DNA from: Thiodiazotropha sp040506275 | GTDB lineage: Bacteria > Pseudomonadota > Gammaproteobacteria > Chromatiales > Chromatiaceae | Assembly (NCBI GenBank): GCA_040506275.1 | Contig: JBEVXD010000001.1 | Location: 434,001 to 498,000, forward strand | Direction: 5' to 3' | Length of the DNA: 64,000 bases | In this document: positions 42,708 through 51,613 of the stretch, piece after piece | How the letters are laid out: every line of letters starts with the position of its first letter | Position numbering within the stretch: the first letter of the stretch is position 1 | Made by a program: the position numbers and the translations under genes | Notes under the pieces: model-generated | What the model was told of the DNA's origin: nothing | Databases searched by the model: none | What the model saw: only the letters and a program-made list of their open reading frames with translations

Positions 42708-43850
42708 TCAACGGTCCACTTCCGGTGGACAGGCATCAAGCGAGAACATGGTCTGTGCGATATCTTCGATGCGTGAACCGACCGACATCTTCTCCAATAC
42801 CTGCACTGCATGCATGGAGGAGGGACCGCGAACATGTACCCGATAGGGCTTGGGTCCGCCATTAGATACAACGAAATAGCAGAGTTCACCCTTTGATGAT
42901 TCAACCCGGGTATAGGTCTCGCCTGCAGGGACATTCCATGCCAGTGGATTGGGGATGGGCGCACGTATAGGGCCATGAACGTCGGGCAGAATTTCAACCA
43001 CCTGACGCAGGATGCGAATACTCTCCATCAGCTCATGGCGACGTACCAGGGTGCGTGCCCAAGCATCACCGTTCTCTTCGACTGGAATGTCGAAGTCGAG
43101 TTGGTCGTAGACCAGATAGGGATCATCTTTGCGCACATCGAAGGCCAGTCCGGTAGCCCGCAAATTAGGGCCTGTAACACCCCATTCAAGGGCCTGTTCA
43201 CGGGACATCACCCCAGTACCTTTGGCTCGTTTGACAAAAACCTGATTTTTGAAAAAGAGATTATCGTAGTCAGGCAGTCGTGATTCGATATAGTCCAGGG
43301 TTTCAGAAAGTCGTTGTAGAAAACCTTCAGGTAACTCTCGGCGCACTCCACCGGGAATATTGTAGATGCTGTAGACCCGGCCACCAGTAAACTCTTCGAA
43401 TAGATCGAGTAGCAGGTCACGATCTGCAACTCCCCAATACATGGTGCTGTACATGCCCGTAGTTGCAGCATGACCGCCGAAGGTGAAAAGATGTGCTGCA
43501 ATACGTGACAATTCGAGTTGCATGACACGCAGCCATTGTGCGCGCTGAGGCACTTTAAGCCCACATAGTTCTTCAACCGCTAAGGCATAGCAGACTTCCA
43601 TTGGTGAGGGATCTGGTACACAGATACGCGGTACCAAAGCGATGTTCTGGATCCACAGACGTTGTTCCATGAGCTTTTCAAAGCCACGGTGAAGATAGCC
43701 GCCATCTGCTTTGGCTTCCAGCACAATATCGCCATGCAGTTTAACCTTTAAGGCGTAGTTGCCTTCGATACCAGGATGGTTTGGTCCGAAGTTGAGCTCG
43801 TACTCATTACTCGGTGGATGACGTTGGGCTTCGTAGTTCTCTGGTCTCAT
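42708..43850 (-). CDS. NuoD/MbxL-like large subunit with altered [NiFe] cysteines
   Basis: 380 residues of the NuoD/group 4 hydrogenase large-subunit family: FGPNHPGIEGNYAL, GGYLHRGFEKL, AAHLFTFGGHAAT and the IPGGVRREL segment. In [NiFe] hydrogenases two CxxC pairs hold the metal. Here the first pair is Cys77-x-x-Asp80 (PRICVPD) and the second Cys374-x-x-Glu377 (DACPPEVD), so one Cys of each pair is kept. NuoD proper lacks all four. This half-loss is, as I recall, also a mark of the archaeal Mbx/MBS large subunit. It is very unlikely to be a hydrogenase. Confidence 0.9.
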   Translation of the reverse strand: MRPENYEAQRHPPSNEYELNFGPNHPGIEGNYALKVKLHGDIVLEAKADGGYLHRGFEKLMEQRLWIQNIALVPRICVPDPSPMEVCYALAVEELCGLKVPQRAQWLRVMQLELSRIAAHLFTFGGHAATTGMYSTMYWGVADRDLLLDLFEEFTGGRVYSIYNIPGGVRRELPEGFLQRLSETLDYIESRLPDYDNLFFKNQVFVKRAKGTGVMSREQALEWGVTGPNLRATGLAFDVRKDDPYLVYDQLDFDIPVEENGDAWARTLVRRHELMESIRILRQVVEILPDVHGPIRAPIPNPLAWNVPAGETYTRVESSKGELCYFVVSNGGPKPYRVHVRGPSSMHAVQVLEKMSVGSRIEDIAQTMFSLDACPPEVDR

Positions 43851-43902
43851 ACTCGATTCACTTGTGGCCTAAAAATTACAAACAATTAATAGTGTCCAAA
43901 TT

Positions 43903-44475
43903 TCACTTGTGCTTTTTTTGACTAAAGCGTTGTTCTTCAGGTGGGATAATTACACCCCCGCCTTCTGCAACCAGTTCCTGCAGCCACTCCGGGTTGTAGT
44001 TCTGCCAATTGAGGTGTTCGTTAATGTAGGCCTCGCTATCGAACTCTTTACGCATCGGAGGCGGGCCATCCCATTCTGTCAGGATGAACTTCTCCATATT
44101 GGGACTGCCTTCGAAGTGAATGCCATACATCTCATGGATGTCCCGCTCGAAAAAAGCAGCGGGTTGGTACAGGTCATATACGGAGAGATAGACACCCGCT
44201 TCCCGGGAGATTCGGATGTGTGCCGAGACCAATGAATGACTTTCGTATGACCAGACATGATAGACCAGTTCAAATTCATTCTCGTCAATCCAATCGACAC
44301 AGCTGATAGCGGAGAGATGAATATACCCGGCGCGTCCCTGAAGCAGTTCCAGCAGGGCGGGCAGGGCGTCAGCAGGAACGTCGACACGCACCCGACGGCT
44401 GCTTTTACGGCGCACTTCGATGCCTTCGATCTCTTCCAGGATATTATCCAGCCAATGGGCGACTTCCTGACTCAT
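43903..44475 (-). CDS. NuoC/MbxK-like 30-kDa subunit
   Basis: 190 residues with the family signature FFERDIHEMYGIHFEGSPN and a C-terminal PPMRKEFDSE. It pairs with the NuoD-like large subunit at the peripheral arm of complex-I-type enzymes, and is separate from it here rather than fused as NuoCD. It overlaps the NuoB-like gene by four bases (ATGA), so translation is coupled. Confidence 0.92.
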   Translation of the reverse strand: MSQEVAHWLDNILEEIEGIEVRRKSSRRVRVDVPADALPALLELLQGRAGYIHLSAISCVDWIDENEFELVYHVWSYESHSLVSAHIRISREAGVYLSVYDLYQPAAFFERDIHEMYGIHFEGSPNMEKFILTEWDGPPPMRKEFDSEAYINEHLNWQNYNPEWLQELVAEGGGVIIPPEEQRFSQKKHK

Positions 44476-45185
44476 TCGATGGGCTCCTTGATGTTGTGGC
44501 CGAGGCGCATATCAAGAGCCTCAAGAGGTTTTTGATGCTGTTGCAGTAGTTTGGTGTGATCACCCAGGGTGCCATCACCAATCAGGTCGTAGTGTTCAGC
44601 TTCGGTGATGATGTCAGTTGGAGTTTGCCATTTTTCACCGAACAGTTTTTGCTGGTTGCCCAGGTAGAAGTCGTAGTTTCGATAGTAGTCTTCCCAACCA
44701 TTGGCTTCCCCACTCTCGATACGATCCATCAATTTTTGGAGGCCACTGATGACCGCTTCCGGTCTTGGCATACAGCCAGCGATATAGAGATCGACAGGCA
44801 TATACTCATCAAGCTTTTTAGCGGTGGCATAACTCTGCCAATACATGCCCCCATTAACCGTGCAGGAACAGATCCCAATCACATATTTCGGTGACCCCAT
44901 CTGTTCATAAGTCAGGATCACTCGCTTGAGTGTCTTGATGGAGACATAGCCTGTTATCAGCAGAATGTCAGCCTGTCGTGGTGATACCATTGGCTGGATA
45001 CCAAGACGTTCCATATCGAAACGAGAGGTCATTGCTGGTGGCAACTCTATGGCGCCACAACCGGTGCAGTAATGGAGAAGGAAGAGGGAGCGGGAGCGGC
45101 AAAAGCGTACTAAATCATCGAACACGCGGGCAAGGGGATTACCCTTTTTCTGTTCGATTACAGGTATCTCTTTTAATTTGCTCAT
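44472..45185 (-). CDS. NuoB/MbxJ-like small Fe-S subunit
   Basis: The [4Fe-4S] N2-type ligands are HYCTGCGAIE, GICSCTVNGG and AGCMPRPEAV, as in NuoB and group 4 hydrogenase small subunits. ATG 45185 (MSKLKEIPV) is chosen from conservation of the family's N-terminus; ATG 45230 and a TTG at 45248 are alternatives. A C-terminal tail of about 60 residues beyond the core is unusual. It hands electrons to the site at the NuoD-like interface. Confidence 0.9.
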   Translation of the reverse strand: MSKLKEIPVIEQKKGNPLARVFDDLVRFCRSRSLFLLHYCTGCGAIELPPAMTSRFDMERLGIQPMVSPRQADILLITGYVSIKTLKRVILTYEQMGSPKYVIGICSCTVNGGMYWQSYATAKKLDEYMPVDLYIAGCMPRPEAVISGLQKLMDRIESGEANGWEDYYRNYDFYLGNQQKLFGEKWQTPTDIITEAEHYDLIGDGTLGDHTKLLQQHQKPLEALDMRLGHNIKEPIE

Positions 45186-45333
45186 AAGATCACCAAAGTC
45201 GTTTGGGTTAACGAGCCTGGTGACGTTCATTGTCTCCAGGCTGGTCAAACCGGCGAAGCCGGAATTCAGTCACCTCTGCATCGCATCGAGGGATAACAGG
45301 GTGGGGCCACTCAGTCTTATGAGTGGCATAAAA

Positions 45334-46230
45334 TCACATTACAAATGCCAAACCGATCAGTCCCAGCATCACAGGCCATTTCCACATCAGACGAAGTAGA
45401 TCCTCGGTGCGATAACGGGGGAATAGATAGGCGATACTTACCGGTATGGCAAGCACCAGAAAACTCTTCAAGAGAAAGTCGAACCAGGTCGTGCCGCCGC
45501 CAAGAAACAGGCTCACATAGAGCACAGAAGTGGTATAGAGCTGGAAACACTGCATGACAAACAGTCCGCCCAGATACTTTCCACTCATCTCCACCATCGG
45601 GCCGGTAGCAATCTCCGCTGGTGCGATATAGATTTCAAATGGCTGCTTCCCCAGGGAGGCATGCATTGCAATCAGACCTGCAATAGCCAGTAGGGGCATC
45701 TGCACTGCACCCCAGGTTTCGAATCCACCTGCTTGTTGAATGGCAATGATATCGACAAGATTGGTTGTGCCAGCGGCATAGGCGACACCAAAGATAACTA
45801 TCACCAATGGAATGTCATAGGCCAGCATCGCAGTAAGGGCGCGGGCAATGCCAATGGAGCCATTGGGATTGGCGCACTGACCGACACCCAGGGCCAGACC
45901 AAGGGAGGGAATCATCATCAGATAGAGTAGGGTGATGATGCCACCTTTTTCGGCAATGCCATCCATTCCGGGTACTGGTAACAGGGTTTCCGCAGCAATA
46001 TATCCCCCCATGGCCATCACAATACCGATATCGTGAATCAGGCCGTGAGAGATCTGAGTTCGCTTGCTGTGAAGTTTGACGATGTCGTACAGCGGTTGAA
46101 AGAACGGAGGCCCGACACGGCGCTGTATCTTGGCCGCGATACGACGCATCATCAGTACCATCATCATGCCGACAATGAAGGCAATCAACGGCATCAGGGT
46201 CAGTTCAATAAGAAGTTCGATAGGAGCCAT
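45334..46230 (-). CDS. NuoH/MbxM-like membrane subunit
   Basis: 298 residues with about eight hydrophobic segments. The quinone-chamber region of NuoH is recognisable: RRIAAKIQRRVGPPFFQPLYD in part near the N-terminus and a conserved charged loop IAPAEIATGPMVEMSG. It links the peripheral arm to the antiporter subunits. It begins exactly where the second antiporter subunit ends (46230) and is 85 bp from the NuoB-like gene. Confidence 0.92.
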   Translation of the reverse strand: MAPIELLIELTLMPLIAFIVGMMMVLMMRRIAAKIQRRVGPPFFQPLYDIVKLHSKRTQISHGLIHDIGIVMAMGGYIAAETLLPVPGMDGIAEKGGIITLLYLMMIPSLGLALGVGQCANPNGSIGIARALTAMLAYDIPLVIVIFGVAYAAGTTNLVDIIAIQQAGGFETWGAVQMPLLAIAGLIAMHASLGKQPFEIYIAPAEIATGPMVEMSGKYLGGLFVMQCFQLYTTSVLYVSLFLGGGTTWFDFLLKSFLVLAIPVSIAYLFPRYRTEDLLRLMWKWPVMLGLIGLAFVM

Positions 46231-48107
46231 TAGAAAACCACCCAGGCAATTACAAAAAGTGCCGTGCTCAAAAGATAGAACTCAGAATTGGCGCGCCGGT
46301 AAATACCCTGCATAACGAGGGAGAGAAATTCAACCAGCGACGTAATACTGTTTTCCAGCCACTGAAAGCTGCCGCGATACCAACCACTGATTAGATGCAT
46401 AAGACCAGAGTAGAAGTTATCGCTATATTGATAACGCACATCAGTAGTCAGAAAGTGTCCACCGGCATAGTTGTCTAACTGGTGCACTCTTTTACTGCGA
46501 CCAGCAGAGTAGAAAATAACCGCACCAATTCCGAATCCGGCAAACAGAACACCGATCACCCAGATCATATCAAGGTCACCACTGGTTGATTGTACGCCGC
46601 CAAGGGATATCTCAGGTCCAGCGAGACCGATACTCTGCAGAGCTGACGCAACCCAAGTCAGGGGTATGCCTGGCAGCAGTCCGGTAGTGAAGATAATGCC
46701 TGCGAGTATGAGCATTGGAATCATCATGCTCCAGGGCGCTTCTTTAACATATTCGTGTTCCAGGCGAAGCTGGCCAAGAAATATGTTGTGGATCAGTTTA
46801 TAGACTGAGAGGATGGTTCCAAGGGTGCCAATGATCGCGCCCACAAAGAGCAACGGCATACCATCCACCAATAGCGATCGGTAGACCAGCCATTTGGAAA
46901 CAAAACCGTTCATGGGGGGGAGACCAGCAAGGCCAATAATACCCGTCAACAGTACCAGGAATGAGAGTGGCATACGGGTCACTAAGCCACCCAGCTTATT
47001 CAAATCAGCCGTGCCTGTGCGATGCATTACAGCAAAAACGGCCATTAACAGGGCAGCCTGACAGGCGGCGTAATTCAGCACGTGAAGCAGTCCACCAGCA
47101 CTACCCAGGGCATTGGCTGTGACGAGACCGAGTAACATGTATCCTCCCTGACCAATACCGTGCCAGGCTAGCAGGTAGCGTGCATCATTCTGTTTCAGGG
47201 CAGTGTAGGTGGGAAAAATTATGGTGAATACCGCGATCCAGGCTAAAAGATCACGGGCATCTACCAGGGTGAAGGGTATTTTCAGATTATCGATATTGAC
47301 GATACCGAACAGCTTCACTAAAACCAGCAGGATGGCAAACAGTCCCATTCGGGAAGATATGGCCCCAAGGAAAGCGCTGCCTGGTCCAGGTGTTTCCGCA
47401 TAAGCAGCAGCCTGCCAGAGATGAAAGGGCAACAGTCCCATCTTGATACCAAAACCACTTCCGAATAACAGCACCAGCATCCATAGCTGTCCGACACTCA
47501 TATTTTCGACGGCGATCAGAATCGCTTCATACTGCAGTGAACCTGCAGATACATAGACCAACGCAATACCACCGAAGATCGACATACCGCCAACAACCGC
47601 ATAGGTGATGTAGCGCATCGCAGCCTGGGTTGCTGCACCGCCAGCGACCGCCATCAACAGAAAGCCAGCCCAACTGACCAGTTCCCAGCCAATGAAAAGT
47701 GACAGCAGGTCTCCGCTGGCGAGCAGAATCATCATGGTGAAAACGTTTAACGCCATGGCGAGGTGAAACAGCCAGATATTGCCTCCTTGCTGGGAAAATT
47801 TACGCTCCCACTCGCCACAGGAGAACCAGCTGGTCAGCATCGCTGCCACGATTGTGATTAAGGCAAAGAACCAGCTTAATGCATCGAATCGCCATGAGAG
47901 GGTTTGCCCCATGACACTGAAACTTAAGCCGGAGGAGATGGGGTCACCCCCATAGCCAAGTGCAGCCATTTTAATCAGTACCAGAAGTTGTCCTGCGTAG
48001 AGGACGGTGACCATCCACCCGACCGCAAGACCTCGGCCAAGAATAAGGGCAACCAGTAGGGTTGCACCGGAAAAGATCAATAGCTCATCCAATAGGCTGA
48101 GAATCAC
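46230..48107 (-). CDS. Second proton/sodium antiporter-type subunit (NuoL/MbxH'-like)
   Basis: 625 residues with 14 or more membrane helices of the NuoL/M/N antiporter family; the helix with FIGWELVSWAGFLLMA contains the conserved Glu, and a helix with LLPFHLWQAAAYAETPGPGSAF the conserved region with His. The long C-terminal part after residue 460 resembles the NuoL/HyfB lateral-helix extension. It overlaps its upstream neighbour (48104-48107). Having two antiporter subunits in tandem is a point of likeness to archaeal mbx (H and H'). Confidence 0.9.
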   Translation of the reverse strand: MILSLLDELLIFSGATLLVALILGRGLAVGWMVTVLYAGQLLVLIKMAALGYGGDPISSGLSFSVMGQTLSWRFDALSWFFALITIVAAMLTSWFSCGEWERKFSQQGGNIWLFHLAMALNVFTMMILLASGDLLSLFIGWELVSWAGFLLMAVAGGAATQAAMRYITYAVVGGMSIFGGIALVYVSAGSLQYEAILIAVENMSVGQLWMLVLLFGSGFGIKMGLLPFHLWQAAAYAETPGPGSAFLGAISSRMGLFAILLVLVKLFGIVNIDNLKIPFTLVDARDLLAWIAVFTIIFPTYTALKQNDARYLLAWHGIGQGGYMLLGLVTANALGSAGGLLHVLNYAACQAALLMAVFAVMHRTGTADLNKLGGLVTRMPLSFLVLLTGIIGLAGLPPMNGFVSKWLVYRSLLVDGMPLLFVGAIIGTLGTILSVYKLIHNIFLGQLRLEHEYVKEAPWSMMIPMLILAGIIFTTGLLPGIPLTWVASALQSIGLAGPEISLGGVQSTSGDLDMIWVIGVLFAGFGIGAVIFYSAGRSKRVHQLDNYAGGHFLTTDVRYQYSDNFYSGLMHLISGWYRGSFQWLENSITSLVEFLSLVMQGIYRRANSEFYLLSTALFVIAWVVF

Positions 48108-49573
48108 AACTGGCCTCCGGGAGTCGCAGGTAATACAGTTTGAATATAGAGGTCGATATTTTTAGTCTCAGAGGCCACTGCCTGCAGGCCATCGCCAATT
48201 GGGGCAATCAGCACAGTTGCTGCCAGCAGGGAGATGCCGAATAGTGAGGCAGTAGCCAAGGAGATTCCAGGTAGATGTGGTCGTGCCGGTTGATCCGGTA
48301 CCTCAGTTCGACTGTACATTGAGGCAACGATACGGAACAGATAACTGGTCTCAACTACAGTCGCGAATAGAAACACTAAAAGTCCAATAAGATAGAGCGG
48401 CTCACTCTGCGCTGCGAGCTCTGTGATGAGTGTGAACTTTGCCCAGAACCCAGGCAGTGGTGGCACACCTACCAGGGAGAGCGCAAACAGTGTAAAGAGA
48501 GCAGCACCAATGGGTGAGGTTCTGGCAATGCCCCTAAGACGTTCCAGAGATCCCCCCCAACCGTCGGCCAGCATGAACAGTCCTGTTTTGATTACCAGGT
48601 GATGCAGAGACAAAGCCAACAGGGCGAGCAAACCACGTTCATCTGGCAGAGAGAGGGCAATGAAGACGATTCCCAGCTGACCGATGGAAGAAAAACCGAG
48701 CATACGTCGCATATCTTTGGCACGCCAAGCAGCCAGTTCACCACTGATGACGCCTAGAATGCCGAGGATTAGAATAATCTGTATGGCCTCAGGTTGGTGG
48801 AAAACCAATACCAATAGACGCAGAATGATCAGCAGCGCAAGTTTTGAGAGTAGACCAGCGAGAAAGCCGGATAGTCTGCCTGAGGCTGTTGCATAGACTT
48901 CAGGAACCCATGCATTGACAGGAAACAGTTCCGCCTTAACACCTATGCCTATCAGGATCAGCAGGTAGGCAGTCAATCCCAATTTGTCATTTAAAAGCTC
49001 AGGAGCCAACTGGGCCAGATGCGCTAGATTCAAGGTGCCGGTCTGGCTATAGACCAGGGCAATGCCGAGTAGGGTCAATACGGAACCAATACCGCTCAAA
49101 ATCAGATAGCGAAAGGTTGCCGCAATGGAAGCTGTGGTATTTGATGCCGCTATCAGACCAAAGGTTGCCACTGCTGCCAGTTCATAGAACACATAGAGAT
49201 TAAACAGGTCACCGGAGAGTGCAAGGCCAGTTGAGGCAGCCACCAGCAACAACATCAATGACTGGCGTCGTGCTGTATCCTGATTCAGACTGAATGGCCA
49301 ACATATCAGTCCCATAAGTTGTGTGGCTAACGCAAATAACAGGGCCAGGGAATCGATATAGAGGTTAATACCCAAGGGCGCTGCAAATCCACCGATGGCG
49401 ATTGATACAGGCAGACTGGCATCACTGAACCATAGATTTCCCAACAGCCAACAGCCGTAGCCGAGAATAACCGGCCCGAGCCAAAGCCCAATGGCCTTGG
49501 AACTCTGCATGACGACAGGTAATAGAAAGGCACCAAGCATGGGCAGGGCGATGGTTAGAACCAAGTAGTTCAT
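48104..49573 (-). CDS. MrpD/NuoN-like antiporter subunit (MbxH-like)
   Basis: 489 residues with 13-14 membrane helices, of the normal MrpD length. FYELAAVATFGLIAAS carries the conserved helix-5 Glu; LLPVVMQ and the LFPVNAWVPEVYATASGRLSGF stretch (shown here in part) match MrpD/MbhH. It should be one ion-translocating channel. Four-base overlaps at both ends mark tight translational coupling. Confidence 0.92.
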   Translation of the reverse strand: MNYLVLTIALPMLGAFLLPVVMQSSKAIGLWLGPVILGYGCWLLGNLWFSDASLPVSIAIGGFAAPLGINLYIDSLALLFALATQLMGLICWPFSLNQDTARRQSLMLLLVAASTGLALSGDLFNLYVFYELAAVATFGLIAASNTTASIAATFRYLILSGIGSVLTLLGIALVYSQTGTLNLAHLAQLAPELLNDKLGLTAYLLILIGIGVKAELFPVNAWVPEVYATASGRLSGFLAGLLSKLALLIILRLLVLVFHQPEAIQIILILGILGVISGELAAWRAKDMRRMLGFSSIGQLGIVFIALSLPDERGLLALLALSLHHLVIKTGLFMLADGWGGSLERLRGIARTSPIGAALFTLFALSLVGVPPLPGFWAKFTLITELAAQSEPLYLIGLLVFLFATVVETSYLFRIVASMYSRTEVPDQPARPHLPGISLATASLFGISLLAATVLIAPIGDGLQAVASETKNIDLYIQTVLPATPGGQL

Positions 49574-50049
49574 ACGTCGCCTCCACGGGATTCAGTCGAC
49601 TGAGCAGGTAAGGGTTGTAGTGGGCTCTCTCCCAGTGGTGCATCCTGGCTGATATCCCGTCGTATCCCGGCAGTAACAGCAATCTCAGCATCCATCTTTT
49701 CTGCCACATCACGACGATCCAGGGAGGTATAACGCTGACGTATTCGGATCAGAATGCTGACAGCCAATGCCTGAATGCCGACACCGATTACAATCGCAGT
49801 AAGCACCATTGCTTGTGGCACGGGATCAACCATGGCGGGTTGTTCACTTCGTTCAATGAGGATCGGTGCAACCGCTTCCCAGCGATATCCTGAAAGCACC
49901 AGCATCAGATTGGCGCCTGCTTCAGCGATGACCAATGCCAGAACCGTGCGAAATAGATGCCTGGACAGCACCACCCCAGCCAGACCGATAATGACCAGCC
50001 CAAAGGCTGTTGTATAGAGTATCAATTCAAGTGTGACACCCGGGATCAT
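49570..50049 (-). CDS. MrpC/NuoK-like subunit (MbxG-like)
   Basis: 159 residues: three membrane helices with FRTVLALVIAEAGANLMLV and QAMVLTAIVIGVGIQALAVSI, both conserved in MrpC/NuoK, plus a polar C-terminal tail of about 45 residues that is not usual in the family. Overlaps its neighbours by four bases on each side. Confidence 0.92.
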   Translation of the reverse strand: MIPGVTLELILYTTAFGLVIIGLAGVVLSRHLFRTVLALVIAEAGANLMLVLSGYRWEAVAPILIERSEQPAMVDPVPQAMVLTAIVIGVGIQALAVSILIRIRQRYTSLDRRDVAEKMDAEIAVTAGIRRDISQDAPLGESPLQPLPAQSTESRGGDV

Positions 50050-50732
50050 TGTTGGGACTCCGTTTGTGCAAGGTTAGATAACAGGCTTGCCAGTTCGGCA
50101 CCTACTTTCAAACCCACCGCAACATAGAGCAGGGGTAAGGTGCCTGCGGATATCAAAGACCCAAGCGTGTCTTGATTCAGCATCGGTTGCAGGAAAGCTT
50201 TTCCCTCTGCCAGAGCTGCCAGACCAATTAATATGAAACTTGCACCGGCAAAGGCTTCTATCACACTCAGGATAGAGTGATGTAAGCGTGCGCCTGGAGA
50301 GGCCAACAATGGAAGGAAGAAAGCGGCGGCAAGTATGACACCACCCTGAAATCCACCTCCTGGTGTCAGGTGACCGTGAAAGATAATGTAAAAACCTATA
50401 GTCAACAAAAACGGGAACAGCAGGGCACCACCATGATGGAGAACAAATCCACCTCTGGTTTGTGTGCCTGCGGTTGTCTGTCTACGCCCTAGAACCAATC
50501 CTGCTGCTGAGGCTGCGGCAAACAAAATGGAGAGCTCTCCCAGGGTATCGATTCCGCGATATCCGAGTACTACTGAAGTGACGATATTGGCTGCACCTAT
50601 CTCCTGGGGTGAGGATGATTGAATCGCCTCGCCAATTGTCATCGGGGGGCTGCCAAAATCGATGCCACTGGCAATGGCCAGCAACATAAAGCCCAAGCCT
50701 CCGGCAAACAGCAGACCGGTTAGATTACGCAT
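50046..50732 (-). CDS. MrpB-type subunit fused to MbhE-like helix domain
   Basis: 228 residues from ATG 50732 (GAAAGAAG ahead of it). The N-terminal part (RNLTGLLFAGGLGFMLLAIA, then IVTSVVLGYRGIDTLGE) is like MbhE, or the C-terminal end of MrpA, and the second part (HGHLTPGGGFQGGVILAAAF) is MrpB (MbhF). One gene thus covers the MbhE and MbhF functions. It overlaps the MbhD-like gene by eight bases. Confidence 0.9.
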   Translation of the reverse strand: MRNLTGLLFAGGLGFMLLAIASGIDFGSPPMTIGEAIQSSSPQEIGAANIVTSVVLGYRGIDTLGELSILFAAASAAGLVLGRRQTTAGTQTRGGFVLHHGGALLFPFLLTIGFYIIFHGHLTPGGGFQGGVILAAAFFLPLLASPGARLHHSILSVIEAFAGASFILIGLAALAEGKAFLQPMLNQDTLGSLISAGTLPLLYVAVGLKVGAELASLLSNLAQTESQQ

Positions 50733-51036
50733 TCTTCTTTCCCCCGGATGTAACTGAAAGCAGATTGGTTTTCTCGCGCCTACTTTCAATTTGCCATAGT
50801 CCCAGTCGACGCAGGGCCAGTGCCAGAATCAGACTGCTCAGGCCAGCGCCAACAGCTGCTTCAGTCATTGCAACATCCGGTGCACGCATCAGCGCGAAAA
50901 GCAGCGCCAGACCCAGAGAAACGACTGAGGCGGCAGCGACTGCGGCCAGATGATTTTTAACAAGCAGCGCCAGTGCGGCGGAACTCAACATCATTACTGC
51001 CAGGAGCAGGGCGATCCAGATCTCCAGGTCGGTCAT
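50725..51036 (-). CDS. MbhD-like (DUF4040) subunit
   Basis: 103 residues, three hydrophobic helices, with RAPDVAMTEAAVGAGLSSLI, the typical signature of MbhD and of the corresponding part of MrpA. The start is ATG 51036, in ATGA overlap with the MrpG gene. In Mrp antiporters this sequence is part of the large MrpA; here it is a separate gene, as in archaeal mbh and mbx. Confidence 0.92.
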   Translation of the reverse strand: MTDLEIWIALLLAVMMLSSAALALLVKNHLAAVAAASVVSLGLALLFALMRAPDVAMTEAAVGAGLSSLILALALRRLGLWQIESRREKTNLLSVTSGGKKNA

Positions 51037-51350
51037 TGGTCCACCTCGCTTGAATTTGTGAGGGGCTCTTTTTTCCAAGGCTTGACGCCTGCCATCAGAA
51101 GCGCTCTGGCTATGGTGGAAGAACCCAGTGGGTTAGTGATCAGAATAAGTATTCCTATCACCAGAAGTTTCGACCACCAGCTGGGATAGAGCAGGGCGAT
51201 ACCAATTAGCAGTGATAAAGAGCCAAGGGTTACCGCTTTGGTTCCAGCCTGTATTCGGTTGTAGACATCGGGCATCCGAATCAACCCTATTGCTCCAAAC
51301 AGGGTAAAGGCCGCACCAATAAGAAGAAACAGATCTGCCACCATTCTCAT
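51033..51350 (-). CDS. MrpG-like subunit (MbxC-like)
   Basis: 105 residues, three membrane helices, with IGLIRMPDVYNRIQAGTKAVTLG and a ITNPLGSSTIARALL helix, both standard for MrpG. Four-base overlaps on both sides. Confidence 0.93.
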   Translation of the reverse strand: MRMVADLFLLIGAAFTLFGAIGLIRMPDVYNRIQAGTKAVTLGSLSLLIGIALLYPSWWSKLLVIGILILITNPLGSSTIARALLMAGVKPWKKEPLTNSSEVDQ

Positions 51351-51613
51351 GAGCCATTACCTTCTATAGTTCTCGCGATAGCGACCACACCGATAAACGC
51401 CAGGGTGCCGTAGATCAATGCCACATCCAGGTAGAGGGCAGATCCCAGCAATGCTGCCAATACCACTAAACCGGAGGTTGTCATTACTGCGAGTGTATCA
51501 GCGGCAACTACCCTATCCGGAGCAGTCGGTCCGAGAATAAGCCTCAACAGGCTCAATAATACTGCTGCACCCAATAAAACCAGTGCCACTGTTTCCAAAA
51601 CGGTCAATGTCAT
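51347..51613 (-). CDS. MrpF-like subunit (MbxB-like)
   Basis: 88 residues, three membrane helices, with LILGPTAPDRVVAADTLAVM and ALIYGTLAFIGVVAIAR, the conserved core of MrpF. Four-base overlaps on both sides. Confidence 0.93.
   Translation of the reverse strand: MTLTVLETVALVLLGAAVLLSLLRLILGPTAPDRVVAADTLAVMTTSGLVVLAALLGSALYLDVALIYGTLAFIGVVAIARTIEGNGS

Noticed and set aside
42708..43850. [NiFe] hydrogenase large subunit
   Set aside because: Only one Cys of each CxxC pair is present and no maturation genes are near; the hydrogenase call is not supported.
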